DNA of 64,000 bases from the NCBI GenBank assembly GCA_963820185.1, contig CAWFYV010000007.1, positions 186,001 to 250,000 of the forward strand, read 5' to 3'. The position numbers and the translations under genes were made by a program. Shown piece by piece: positions 45,320 through 54,031 of this stretch. The DNA is from Aquilonibacter sp963820185 (lineage in GTDB: Bacteria; Vulcanimicrobiota; Vulcanimicrobiia; Vulcanimicrobiales; Vulcanimicrobiaceae). Below the pieces are notes generated by a model that had not been told where the DNA came from, searched no databases, and was given only the letters and a program-made list of their open reading frames with translations. Positions within the stretch are counted from its first letter, which is position 1, and every line of letters starts with the position of its first letter.

Positions 45320-45841
45320 ATGAGCCGACCAAGAATATTCTTTTCGAGTTGGCCAAGGCCAATTGCGGTCATATCGCTGGCCGATGGCGAGACGCTGGCA
45401 GTCCCTGCCATTGCAGCCCCGCTCTTCGTTGCTGGTCTAGTCTTCTGGAAACAGCTGAGCGATCGACTAATATCTGAGATCGTTGGTGGCCTTCTCTAGA
45501 GAGGCGCAGCGTTTTTTGGATTCTTCGGCGACGCGGATACTGCAGCCCGTGCGCATCGAATCGCTGACGTCCTCCGCTTGGATATCCCGTTAAATGAAAC
45601 GCATGTAATCGCCACCATCGATGACCATGGTCCTCTAGACCAGGCGCTATTCGCATTCCTTGGAATGGCAATTGCCTCAGATGAACCCGTCTACGCGAAA
45701 ATCGGAGCGTATCTCCTAGTGAGCATTGGGGAACCGTCCGATGAAGAGGAGCTAGTTCGCGAGCTGCGCAAGGCGGTACCGTCGCTTGTCTCCGAGCGAT
45801 TGACTCATCAGCTTTTTGAGGGCCTGGATCCACTTCTCTAA
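45320..45841 (+). pseudogene. Stop-interrupted gene, unknown function
   Basis: ATG 45320 (MSRPRIFFSSWPRPIAVISL) reads in frame to a TAG at 45497-45499. The same frame then stays open to 45841, with protein-like sequence (FFGFFGDADTAARAHRIADV, DDHGPLDQALFAFLGMAI, a helical C-terminus RELRKAVPSLVSERLTHQL). If read through it gives about 173 residues. No family is recognised. The stretch is more AT-rich than its neighbours and is flanked by repeats. A nonsense-mutated acquired gene is the simplest view; TTG 45578 could restart the second half (87 residues). Confidence 0.5.
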
Positions 45842-45905
45842 TTCCGTGGCCAGGTGCGGTATAGCGAAGGAAGCGCCGCTCGCCGCTTGCGAAGCGAAGG
45901 CTCGA

Positions 45906-45957
45906 AGTTTTGCGCCATTCGCAGGATGCGAACTTCCTTGGGTTGTGGCGCAAAACT
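45906..45957. repeat. Nested palindrome 1 (12-bp stem)
   Basis: AGTTTTGCGCCA (45906-45917) pairs exactly with TGGCGCAAAACT (45946-45957). Inside the 28-base loop lies a second palindrome, TTCGCAGGATGCGAA (45918-45932). It looks like a REP-type element or a strong structural terminator. Confidence 0.65.
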
Positions 45958-45969
45958 CGCGCAGCAGGA

Positions 45970-45988
45970 GCGCCGCAGGATGCGGCGC
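45970..45988. repeat. Palindrome 2 (7-bp GC stem)
   Basis: GCGCCGC and GCGGCGC form a perfect stem around AGGAT. Its core GCAGGATGC is identical to the core of the inner palindrome at 45918-45932, showing that both are copies of one small element. Confidence 0.6.
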
Positions 45989-46023
45989 GAGGAGCGTCTT
46001 TGCGAGCTAGAGGCGAGTGGCGC

Positions 46024-46059
46024 TTCCCTCGACTACGCTTCGCTACGCTCGGGATGACA
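46024..46059. repeat. Intergenic repeat copy B (inverted relative to copy A)
   Basis: TTCCCTCGACTACGCTTCGC followed by TACGCTCGGGATGACA. Its reverse complement aligns with copy A at 45271-45305. It sits just before the namZ stop, so it also closes the convergent intergenic region. Confidence 0.7.
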
Positions 46060-46074
46060 AGGGGGTTAATAGAG

Positions 46075-47286
46075 TTAATAGAGCAGATAGCGCGCGCGTA
46101 ACGCGCGAAATTCGTCGACACGTGGTTGCCAGGCCGCGAGGATATCGCTCGGCGCATCGCCTGCAGCGAGTTTGATTCGCATTGATGTCGTGCCCCAGTC
46201 GCGATCGATCTCGGTCGTGTTCTTTAGGTCAATGAGACGCGGCGCGAGTGCGCGTACGGCGCAGAGAATTTCGACCGCACTGCGCACCGCGAGAAAACTG
46301 TGCCAATCGAAGATGACGAGTTCCACACCGCTCAGTTCTTTGCCGTTCCAAAAACCGGATGTGGGTGACCACGCCGCCGAGCGAAAGTAGACACCCGGCA
46401 GATCGAGCGCGTTGAGTCGTTCCGCAAGCGCGTTCCCGTCGAGTCCCGGACCGCCCGCGTAAAAGAACGGCTTGGTTGTGCCGACGCCCCCGTTGACGCC
46501 GGAGCTGTCGATCAAGCCCGTACATAAATATGGGAAGGTCGTTTGCCACGTGGGGATGTTTGGCGAGCTTGGCACCCATTGCAGTCCGGTATCGGGCCAC
46601 ACCATCGAGCGCGTGTAGCCGTGCATTGCAATAACTCGCAGTTTCGCGCCGATGCCGAAGTGATCGTTGAAAAGGCGTGCCAGTTCGCCGACCGTCATGC
46701 CGTGGCGCATCGCGATCGGATAGAGCCCGATGAACGAGGACTCGCTCGCTTCGAGTACCGGCCCTTCGACGGTGCTACCGACCGGATTGGGTCGATCCAG
46801 CACCCAGAACTCCTTGCCTTGGGCGGCGGCACTTTGCATGCCATAAGCCATGGTCGAGATGAAGGTGTACGCGCGTGATCCCACGTCTTGAATATCGAAG
46901 AGCAGCACATCGACGTCGTGCAGCATCGCTTCGCTCGGATGCCGTGTCGGTCCGTACAGGCTATAGACTGGAAGGCCCGTCGCGGCGTCGGTGTACGACG
47001 GAACGTACGAGCCCGCGGTGCGATCTCCACGAAATCCGTGCTCCGGGGCATAGATCGCAGTGAGTTTGATCGCCGGATTGCGGCGAATCGCGTCGACGAG
47101 CGTTACGAGGCGCGACGTGACCCCGGTCTGATTAGTGATCACGCCCACGCGACGGCCACCCAACTCGCGCCACGTCTGCGTGAGAAAAACTTCGTCGCCG
47201 AGTGTCAGGTTCGCAGGCGGAAGCGTGCCTGCATAGGCGACCGCCGGCAGCGCCCCGAGGCTAAGAAGAAAAGCGCGGCGTTGCAT
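46075..47286 (-). CDS. namZ: Exo-beta-N-acetylmuramidase NamZ-like (DUF1343)
   Basis: A 403-residue secreted protein with signal peptide MQRRAFLLSLGALPAVAYAG (ATG 47286). DUF1343 motifs follow: GVITNQTGVTSR, YAPEHGFRGDRTAGS, LLFDIQDVGSRAYTFISTM and VLDRPNPVGSTVEGPVLE. Members of this family remove N-acetylmuramic acid from peptidoglycan fragments, so it likely serves wall recycling or scavenging. It overlaps mqnD by 26 bases and is last in a five-gene operon. Confidence 0.88.
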   Translation of the reverse strand: MQRRAFLLSLGALPAVAYAGTLPPANLTLGDEVFLTQTWRELGGRRVGVITNQTGVTSRLVTLVDAIRRNPAIKLTAIYAPEHGFRGDRTAGSYVPSYTDAATGLPVYSLYGPTRHPSEAMLHDVDVLLFDIQDVGSRAYTFISTMAYGMQSAAAQGKEFWVLDRPNPVGSTVEGPVLEASESSFIGLYPIAMRHGMTVGELARLFNDHFGIGAKLRVIAMHGYTRSMVWPDTGLQWVPSSPNIPTWQTTFPYLCTGLIDSSGVNGGVGTTKPFFYAGGPGLDGNALAERLNALDLPGVYFRSAAWSPTSGFWNGKELSGVELVIFDWHSFLAVRSAVEILCAVRALAPRLIDLKNTTEIDRDWGTTSMRIKLAAGDAPSDILAAWQPRVDEFRALRARYLLY

Positions 47287-48109
47287 CGTCACTAAGGATT
47301 CCAGCGGTGCGGGCGCGGGCGAAAAGTTCATGGACCGCTTCGATGCCATCCTCGCCGACGTCATCGCTATAGTCGTTGACGTATAATTCGATGTGTTTAC
47401 GCATCACGTCATCACTCATCTCAAAGGCATGCTCGCGCACGAACGGCATGATCGTGTCTTCATGCTCGCGCGCGAAGCGCAAGCTTGCGCGAATCGACTG
47501 GTCGATGTCTAGCACGCGTGCATCGTTGAGATCGTTGCGGGCCAAGATCGCCCCGAGCGGTATCGGCATACCCGAGACCGATTCCCACCATTCGCCGAGA
47601 TCGGCGACGCTGACGAGTCCGGCATCCGCGTAGGTGAAACGTGACTCGTGAATGATGAGCCCCGCATCCACCGCGCCGTTTGCGACCGCGGGAATGATCT
47701 GATCGAAGCGCAGCAGCTGCGTCTGCGGACGGCGACCGAGCGCAAGTTGCAAGAGCATGAACGCGGTCGTGCGTTCGCCGGGAATCGCGATGCGAAGATC
47801 GCGTAGCGCAGGCAGATTGGCGGCCACGCCTGGCCGCGTGACGACCAGCGGGCCGCAACCGCGCCCGAGCGCGCCGCCGGCGCGCAAGATGCGATACTCG
47901 CCCATCAAGTACGGGATCGCCCCGTAGCTGACTTTGGTGAGTTCGTGTTCGGCGCGCGCCGCAGCAGCGTTGAGCTCTTCGATGTCGGCGAAATGCACGC
48001 GCACCGAAGGTGCGCCATTGAGCAGGCCGTTGGTCAGTGCGGCAAAGATGTACGTGTCGTTCGGACAGGGTGAGTATGCGAGGGTAAGCGTGCGAACGTC
48101 AGTCGGCAT
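47261..48109 (-). CDS. mqnD: 1,4-dihydroxy-6-naphthoate synthase MqnD
   Basis: A 282-residue enzyme of the futalosine menaquinone pathway. The diagnostic N-terminus LAYSPCPNDTYIFAAL is followed by HELTKVSYGAIPYLM and the C-terminal VNDYSDDVGEDGIEAVHELF. It converts cyclic dehypoxanthinyl futalosine to 1,4-dihydroxy-6-naphthoate. ATG 48109 overlaps the mqnB end by 11 bases. Other pathway genes (mqnA, mqnC, mqnE) are outside the window. Confidence 0.93.
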   Translation of the reverse strand: MPTDVRTLTLAYSPCPNDTYIFAALTNGLLNGAPSVRVHFADIEELNAAAARAEHELTKVSYGAIPYLMGEYRILRAGGALGRGCGPLVVTRPGVAANLPALRDLRIAIPGERTTAFMLLQLALGRRPQTQLLRFDQIIPAVANGAVDAGLIIHESRFTYADAGLVSVADLGEWWESVSGMPIPLGAILARNDLNDARVLDIDQSIRASLRFAREHEDTIMPFVREHAFEMSDDVMRKHIELYVNDYSDDVGEDGIEAVHELFARARTAGILSDDATPRFSS

Positions 48110-48713
48110 GGGCCATGGTGTAGAGGAGATCGAGCGTCGCGTTGAGGATGCGCCGCAGTCCCATGATACCGGCGTCAAGGTTCCATTCACTCTTCGCGCG
48201 GTCGCCGACGATGTTGGAGATGCCACGCACCTCGATCGCGGGCACGCCTGCGAGCTGGGCGGCACGCAGCACCGCAAACCCTTCCATCGTTTCGATCTCT
48301 GCGCCGCGCGCGCGCAGACGTGTCGCGGTCGCGTCGGTGGCCGTCACTTGCGACACGGTTATGCCGCGCACGAGCGGGAAACCGAGTGCGGTGATCGCTT
48401 CGATCAAGTGCGCATCCGAGGGGACGCGATCCGACACAATATTGCCTGGCGGAAGCGCGAGCGGCGCACCGTTCTCTTGTTGAATTTCGAGGAGTTCTTC
48501 GCCCACAACGACGCCGTCGCCGACGTGGGCGACGCCTGGAAAGGCTCCCGCGATACCGGCGTTAACCACCATATCGTATTTCTGCGCGGAGAGTGCGCGC
48601 GCGACACGAGCCGCCGCGTCGACCGGGCCAATACCGGCGACCAGCGTTTCGACGCCGGCGCGAGGACCGAGCCACTCGAGCTCCTGCGCAACAGCGCTCA
48701 CCAGTAGAATCAT
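48099..48713 (-). CDS. mqnB: Futalosine hydrolase MqnB
   Basis: A 204-residue nucleosidase of the MTA/SAH phosphorylase superfamily: VNAGIAGAFPG, the substrate-binding IETMEGFAVLRAAQLAGVP and VRGISNIVGDRAKSEWN. It releases hypoxanthine from futalosine. Its position before mqnD favours MqnB over a general MTA/SAH nucleosidase. ATG 48713 overlaps the queE stop (ATGA). Confidence 0.9.
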   Translation of the reverse strand: MILLVSAVAQELEWLGPRAGVETLVAGIGPVDAAARVARALSAQKYDMVVNAGIAGAFPGVAHVGDGVVVGEELLEIQQENGAPLALPPGNIVSDRVPSDAHLIEAITALGFPLVRGITVSQVTATDATATRLRARGAEIETMEGFAVLRAAQLAGVPAIEVRGISNIVGDRAKSEWNLDAGIMGLRRILNATLDLLYTMAHAD

Positions 48714-49285
48714 CGAACTCCGATCATCTTGTGGGTCTGGAGGGAAAGGCGAAATCGCTTCGGATGTGCCTTGGCATATTCGAGCGCAATCTCCACGTTC
48801 TTGCGCTTATTGCCCTCGGGCTGGAGCAAAATGACCGGTTTGTCGGTAAAGAGTTCGAGATGTTCTTCGGGCACACGTTCGTCGACGATCAGTTTGGCTT
48901 CGTTCGCGCGCCGCGCCATCTGCGGATCGACGCGCTCTTTGGGCGAGACGCACAGCCATACGTCGTCGGGTAACTCCGTGTAGATCGTGCCGTTCGATTC
49001 GATGTGGACCCGACGGCCGTCGCGGCGCAATGCGTCAATGAGTGCGGGCGTCTCCGCCTGCGCGAGCGGCTCTCCGCCCGTGAGGATTACCATCGGGCAA
49101 TCGCCACCCTCGGCGCGCACCATTGCAACGACCTCATCGACCGGGGCGAGGAACTTGAGCGAGTAGTCGGTGTCGCAGAAATCGCAGGCGAGATTACAGC
49201 CGGCAAGACGCACGAACACGGCAGGCGTGCCACTCCACGTGCCCTCACCTTGGATGCTGTAGAAGATCTCTGAAAGTTGGAGCAT
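48710..49285 (-). CDS. queE: 7-carboxy-7-deazaguanine synthase QueE
   Basis: A 191-residue radical SAM enzyme of queuosine synthesis. It has EIFYSIQGEGTWSGTPAVFV at the N-terminus, the cluster motif CNLACDFC (Cx3Cx2C) and the SAM-binding region ILTGGEPLAQ. It converts 6-carboxytetrahydropterin, the product of adjacent QueD, to 7-carboxy-7-deazaguanine. ATG 49285 starts the conserved part; the upstream open frame overlaps queD in another phase. Confidence 0.93.
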   Translation of the reverse strand: MLQLSEIFYSIQGEGTWSGTPAVFVRLAGCNLACDFCDTDYSLKFLAPVDEVVAMVRAEGGDCPMVILTGGEPLAQAETPALIDALRRDGRRVHIESNGTIYTELPDDVWLCVSPKERVDPQMARRANEAKLIVDERVPEEHLELFTDKPVILLQPEGNKRKNVEIALEYAKAHPKRFRLSLQTHKMIGVR

Positions 49286-49302
49286 CGTCTCGATCGTTCC
49301 GG

Positions 49303-49677
49303 TTACGCTCCGGGCCCGAAATCGGAGCGGCGCAGCACTGCGCAACTGGTTGAGGTTTCCCAGAGTACGAGTTCGTCGAGTTCTTGCAAGTGCGGATCGA
49401 GGCGTCGCCAGATCCACATCACGATCTGCTCGGCGGTTGGATTCTCCAGGAAATCATTGAGGTTCTGATGGTCCAGCACGTCGATCGCCTCTGCGCGGAC
49501 CACTTGCTTGATGGTGTCGAAGTCCGCGATCATCCCGCGCGCCGGGCCCTCGGATCGTAAAGGTCCGCGCACGGCTACTTCCAGCCGGTAGGAGTGCCCG
49601 TGCAAGCGGGCACATTTTCCCGGGTGGTACGGAAGTACGTGGGCCGCTTCAAAGCGGAAGTGCTTGCGAATCTGCAT
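49303..49677 (-). CDS. queD: 6-carboxy-5,6,7,8-tetrahydropterin synthase QueD
   Basis: A 124-residue enzyme that turns 7,8-dihydroneopterin triphosphate into 6-carboxytetrahydropterin. The N-terminal FRFEAAHVLPYHPGKC has the first zinc His and the catalytic Cys, and LHGHSYRLEV has the other two His ligands. DHQNLNDF and PTAEQIV fit the family. ATG 49677 is preferred over a GTG five codons upstream. It is first in the queD-queE-mqnB-mqnD-namZ operon. Confidence 0.93.
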   Translation of the reverse strand: MQIRKHFRFEAAHVLPYHPGKCARLHGHSYRLEVAVRGPLRSEGPARGMIADFDTIKQVVRAEAIDVLDHQNLNDFLENPTAEQIVMWIWRRLDPHLQELDELVLWETSTSCAVLRRSDFGPGA

Positions 49678-49722
49678 AAGAACGTTACCCAAGTCGTTCG
49701 CGCCCGCACGGAGCGAGTCCGT

Positions 49723-50589
49723 TTGTCCCTACGTATCAACCAAGAAGAGCTGGTCGTAAGCGCCGTCACCGGCGAGATTGCGCCCATGCTCGTCAACACC
49801 GGCCTCTACGACGTCAGTTTCGACGGGAAGCCGTTCATCGTGCCGTCGGTCGGCGGTATCACCCCGAACGTGCGTGTCGGCGCGTCGGCATTTGCGTTCA
49901 TGGCCGATCACATCGAGCCGGCTGTTTCGGTGAAGCATCCCGACACGAAGGTGAACACGACGCTCAACGTGCTTGCGTGCATCGGCAACGAGGCGGTCGT
50001 GACGTCGGGCGATGCTAAGGGCGAGCGCGGCCGCGTGACGGGGAAGCACGGCGGCGTCGAGCACGTGATGATCGACTTCGAGCCTGACGCGATGCGCCGC
50101 ATGACGATCGGCGACAAGATCACCGTGTGGTCGTGTGGGCTTGGCCTACGCTTGCTCGATCTACCCGACGTGCGCGTCTTCAATCTCGATCCGGATCTGA
50201 TGCAACGTATGGGCATCGAATCGCGCGGTGGACGCTTGCACGTACGTGTAGCCCGCATCGCGCCGGCAGCCGCTATGGGCTCGGGGCTCGGACGCTCGAC
50301 GGTGGTGCGTGGCGACTATGACATTCAAACCTTCGACGACAATATGGCGAAGAAATACGGCTTGCGCGAACTGCGCTTAGGTGACGTCGTCGCAATTAGC
50401 GATGCCGACAACTCCTTCGGACGCGTCTATCGCGGCGGCGCGATCTCCGTCGGTATCGTGGTGCACGGCAGCTCGTTCGTCGCCGGACACGGACCCGGCG
50501 TCACGACGATCCTTACCTCCTCGAAGGGCGAGATCGATGTCGCGATCGACGAGAGCGCGAATCTCGCGCACTACTTTAACGTCCACTGA
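49723..50589 (+). CDS. DUF4438-family protein
   Basis: A 288-residue protein that I recognise as DUF4438 from segments such as VVSAVTGEIAPMLVNTGLY, VPSVGGITPNVRVGASAFAF, GRVTGKHGGVEHVMIDFEPD and VVHGSSFVAGHGPGVTTIL. Function is unknown. It looks like a beta-rich soluble enzyme with conserved His, Asp and Gly. The TTG at 49723 is chosen: GGAG lies 9 bases upstream and it avoids overlap with divergent queD; the frame is open further upstream as a queD shadow. It converges with a TIM-barrel pseudogene (19-base overlap). Confidence 0.8.
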   Translation: MSLRINQEELVVSAVTGEIAPMLVNTGLYDVSFDGKPFIVPSVGGITPNVRVGASAFAFMADHIEPAVSVKHPDTKVNTTLNVLACIGNEAVVTSGDAKGERGRVTGKHGGVEHVMIDFEPDAMRRMTIGDKITVWSCGLGLRLLDLPDVRVFNLDPDLMQRMGIESRGGRLHVRVARIAPAAAMGSGLGRSTVVRGDYDIQTFDDNMAKKYGLRELRLGDVVAISDADNSFGRVYRGGAISVGIVVHGSSFVAGHGPGVTTILTSSKGEIDVAIDESANLAHYFNVH

Positions 50590-52026
50590 AAGTTGGCGAG
50601 CGCGTTCCACTGATACGGCTGCGTGCCATCCCAATCGAAGAAGCACTCGCCGATTGCGCCCGTTGCCTTGCTCGCCGCCAGACTCGCGGTGATCTCATCT
50701 GCCGGCGGATAGCCATTGGGGCCACCGTTGGTTGTTTGCCCTCCGATGGAAACCGGCATGACTGCGTCCCGCCTGCGCGAGCAGCGTGGTATATGAACGC
50801 GCAATCATGCCTTGTACCAGCGCCGGAGAAAAATTCGCCTGGCGCGACATCATACGCCAATATGCCATCGGCTGCAGCACATCAGCGTCGCGCGCAATCT
50901 CGCGGTACGGATACTTCGTGTTGTCGAGATGCTCGAACGACGGATCTTCCACCGTTGCAACGATCAGGTAGTCGTGCCCAATAGCCTCGCGTAAATCGTG
51001 CTCGTACATCCAGAGCGCGGAGCGGCCATTGGGATCCGAGCCCATGAAGTCGTCGCCCCGTTCGAGATCGAGCGCAATCCCGCGCAGCGGCGTGCCGCTC
51101 GTCGTGCGGTAGTCGATGGTGCGCATCGATACGGCGAGATCCTCGTAGGTTGCCTCACGCGGAACCGTCCAACCGATCGCGACAATGCCGTGTGCAGCGA
51201 GCCCGTCGATGATCGCATCGATCGTGGGTTTTGCCTCCGGCGGAATGAGCCATTGCGCACCATAGGCGGTGCGTAGTTCAACGAAGTGAAGTCCGGCGTT
51301 AACCGCCTGATCGACGAGCGCGTTCGGATCGAGTTTCGCATAATAGTTGTCGTCGAGTGGATTCACCGACCACCAGAGCCACATGCCTTTGCCGGATGCG
51401 AGATCGACGCTTGCCGCAGGCAACGGACCCGGCACGCTGACGACCGGAAGCGTTGAAACGGCCGCGTCGCGTGCCACGAGGTAGCGGTAGTGCTTTCCGG
51501 GGACGACCGTTGCATCGCGGAACGTCGACGACTGGGGCGGCAATGTCGCAAGCACCTCGCGATGGCCGCTTCCGTCGATGCGCGCGAGCTGCACCGGTGC
51601 GCTTGCGCGGGGAAACCACCCGATCTGCACCATGTGTGGACCGAGCGCGGAGGCAACGACGCGCGGCTGCCTCCAGATGCGCGTGTCGGCATGCACGCTG
51701 ACGGTTCCGATCGCAGGTTTGTTGGCGTGAATCGTCACGATGATCGGGCCGTCGGTATCGACGAGCACCACGGCTGCGGGCGAGCTGTAACGCATGCGAT
51801 TCTGCCACTGTACGTGTCCGCGATTGGCCGACCAGTCGAGATCGCTGTTGGCGAGAATGCGCGTCGGCTGGTTCTGGGCGTCAAGGAAATGTGCGACGAG
51901 CAGCAACCGCGCTTTGCCGTCGGGATCGAAACCCTCGATGCGCTGCTCGATCGTGAAGTGCGTCGCCGGATTGCCAACGTAGACGGGGGCGTCTGAAGCA
52001 GCCGGGGCGACGATTGCGGCAATCAC
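50571..52026 (-). pseudogene. Secreted TIM-barrel glycoside-hydrolase-like protein, frameshifted
   Basis: Starts at GTG 52026, overlapping the kinase stop (GTGA), with a short signal-like sequence MIAAIVAPAASDA. An N-terminal beta domain is followed by a TIM-barrel-like region (GMWLWWSVNPLDD, HFVELRTAYGAQWLI, LRGIALDLERGDDFM, ADVLQPMAYWRMM). At about 50765 the frame breaks at a run of three G. The natural continuation (DAVMPVSIGGQTTNGGPNG to DWDGTQPYQWNALANFQWTL) is in another frame down to 50571. One extra G would restore about 485 residues. Substrate is unknown. Confidence 0.7.
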
Positions 52027-52847
52027 GTTGATGTGTACGCAAGGGCGATTTCGCACGCCTGCCGGAGGTGCGCATCGCCGCGCGCGAGCGCCGACTCGAG
52101 CGCAAAGCCGGCGTGGTGACGTGCGCGATAGCGCGCGAAACGCCACGTGCGCTCGTCGCACGGCCCATAGGCATCGAAGAACGCCTGGTGCGATGCCACC
52201 GGCACCATCATGTGCACCGCCGAGAGGTCAACAGCCGGATGCCCGTAATGCACGTCGCCCCAATCGATTACGCCGCACAGGCGATTGCGCGCATCGAGGA
52301 GGAGATGGCGCGCGTAGAGGTCGCCGTGGACGACGCGCAGCTCGCCTTGCAGTAGTGGCTCGTCGACCCGCAGGCGCGCAGGATCGAGCTTGCGGATCGT
52401 GTCGGGCGGGAGTCCGGCGTCGAGCAGCGGCTGCGGATCGATTGCGTGCAGGGCTTTGAGGAAAACGCCCAGATCCTGCGCGAGTGCGCGTCGTTCGTCA
52501 TCGGTGAGGTCGCGCGAGCATGCGGTTACGCCGAGCAGGAGTTCGTAGCCGCCGAAGTACCAGGGATACACGTCACTTGGCTCGCCCGCGTAGCGCGGCA
52601 CTGGAACCGGAAACGGTACATGCTGGGCGGCGAGCGGTAGCGCAGCGAGCTCATTGCGCATCAGCGGCGCGGCGATAGCGCGCTGCGGAAAACGGAAAAC
52701 CAGGTGCTCTTCGACCAGGAACGCCGCGTTGTCCCAACCGCTGCCGATCGGCCGGATCGATGCATCCGTAAATTGGGGAAATTGCGCGGTAATCAGGCGG
52801 CGGGCGAGTTGCGCGTCGACGCTGATCTCGGGCTCCCACGGCTTCAT
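52023..52847 (-). CDS. Aminoglycoside phosphotransferase (APH)-family kinase
   Basis: A 274-residue small-molecule kinase fold. It has GSGWDNAAFLVEEHLVFRFP (nucleotide loop and Lys/Arg), the catalytic HGDLYARHLLLD, and metal-binding VIDWGDVHYGHPAVDL. The usual Asn of HGDxxxxN is His here, a variant seen in one APH-like subgroup. The substrate may be an antibiotic, sugar or amino alcohol. ATG 52847 lies one base after the end of the PLP-enzyme gene. Confidence 0.85.
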   Translation of the reverse strand: MKPWEPEISVDAQLARRLITAQFPQFTDASIRPIGSGWDNAAFLVEEHLVFRFPQRAIAAPLMRNELAALPLAAQHVPFPVPVPRYAGEPSDVYPWYFGGYELLLGVTACSRDLTDDERRALAQDLGVFLKALHAIDPQPLLDAGLPPDTIRKLDPARLRVDEPLLQGELRVVHGDLYARHLLLDARNRLCGVIDWGDVHYGHPAVDLSAVHMMVPVASHQAFFDAYGPCDERTWRFARYRARHHAGFALESALARGDAHLRQACEIALAYTST

Positions 52848-52848
52848 C

Positions 52849-54024
52849 TCAGCGTTGCAGGGCTTGCTCGAGATCGGCGATCAGATCGTCGTCGCGTTCC
52901 ACACCGATCGACAGACGCAGCAACGAAGGGATGATGCCCATCGCGCGCGCATCGGCCGAGGTGCTCGAGTTCGGCCACATGGCGGCCGGCTGCGCGACAA
53001 GCGATTCAACACCGCCCAAGCTCACAGCTGAGTGGAAGAGTTGCAAGCGTTCGATCACGCGGCGCGCATCCTCGAATGTACCGTCGATTTCAATGCTCAA
53101 CAGGCCACCGAATCCGCGCATTTGCTTGCGCGCAATTTCATGACCCGGATGGGACTCGAGGCCCGGATAGTAGACACGCGTCACGCGCGGATGCGCGGCC
53201 ATGGCGTGCGCGACCGCGAGGGCGTTAGCATTGTGGCGTTCGACGCGCATCTCGAGCGTGCGCAGGCCGCGTAGTAAGAGCCACGCTTCAAACGGGCCGA
53301 GCGTCGAGCCCAAGATGTGGTGCGTTTCCCAAATGCGCGCAACGAGCTCGCGCGACGATACAACGACCCCGGCGATGAGGTCGGAGTGGCCGCCCAAGTA
53401 CTTGGTTGCGCTGTGCAGCACCACGTCAACGCCGAGCTCGAGCGGCCGCTGATTGATCGGTGTGGCGATCGTGTTGTCGATGCTCACCAGCGCGCCACCC
53501 TCGTGCGCGATGCGCGCGACCGCGCCGATGTCGGTGATACCGAGCAGCGGATTGCTCGGGGATTCGAGCATCACGAGCTTGGTGTTCGGACGCATCGCTG
53601 CCTTGAACGCCGCAATATCGTGTTGATCGACGAAGGTGACCTCGACGCCGAAGCGTGCGAGCACGTCGTTGAAGAGCGCGCGCGTGCCATCGTAGATCAT
53701 CTGCTGCACGACCGCGTGCGAGCCGGCAGAGGTCAGTGCGATCGCGGTCGAGGCGATGGCGCCCATGCCCGATGCGCTCACCATCGCCGCTTCGCCGCCC
53801 TCGATGGCGGCGAGAATGCGCTCGACCGCGCCGTGGTTCGGATTGCCGTAGCGCGTGTAAAAGCGCTCGAAGGTCGGGGTGCGCGCTGCTACCGCCATTG
53901 CGTCGGCGTCGTCGAAGGTGAAGGTCGACGTCTGATAGATCGGCGGCGTAACTGCCACACCGGATGCGGCAGTCCTATCGCCATGAACGAGGGTCGTTTC
54001 GATACCGACGTCGGGGGGCTGCAT
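52849..54024 (-). CDS. Cys/Met-metabolism PLP enzyme (cystathionine gamma-synthase/lyase family)
   Basis: A 391-residue trans-sulphuration enzyme: VTPPIYQTSTFTFDD, RYGNPNHGAVERILAAIEG, the cofactor region ASGMGAIAST, and the PLP lysine in SATKYLGGHSDLIAG. The C-terminal SLGGVESLVAQPAAMWP is family-typical. It could be cystathionine gamma-synthase, cystathionine gamma-lyase or methionine gamma-lyase; sequence alone does not separate them. ATG 54024 lies 7 bases after the lipoprotein gene. A downstream small-molecule kinase shares the operon. Confidence 0.9.
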   Translation of the reverse strand: MQPPDVGIETTLVHGDRTAASGVAVTPPIYQTSTFTFDDADAMAVAARTPTFERFYTRYGNPNHGAVERILAAIEGGEAAMVSASGMGAIASTAIALTSAGSHAVVQQMIYDGTRALFNDVLARFGVEVTFVDQHDIAAFKAAMRPNTKLVMLESPSNPLLGITDIGAVARIAHEGGALVSIDNTIATPINQRPLELGVDVVLHSATKYLGGHSDLIAGVVVSSRELVARIWETHHILGSTLGPFEAWLLLRGLRTLEMRVERHNANALAVAHAMAAHPRVTRVYYPGLESHPGHEIARKQMRGFGGLLSIEIDGTFEDARRVIERLQLFHSAVSLGGVESLVAQPAAMWPNSSTSADARAMGIIPSLLRLSIGVERDDDLIADLEQALQR

Positions 54025-54031
54025 CCGGGCG

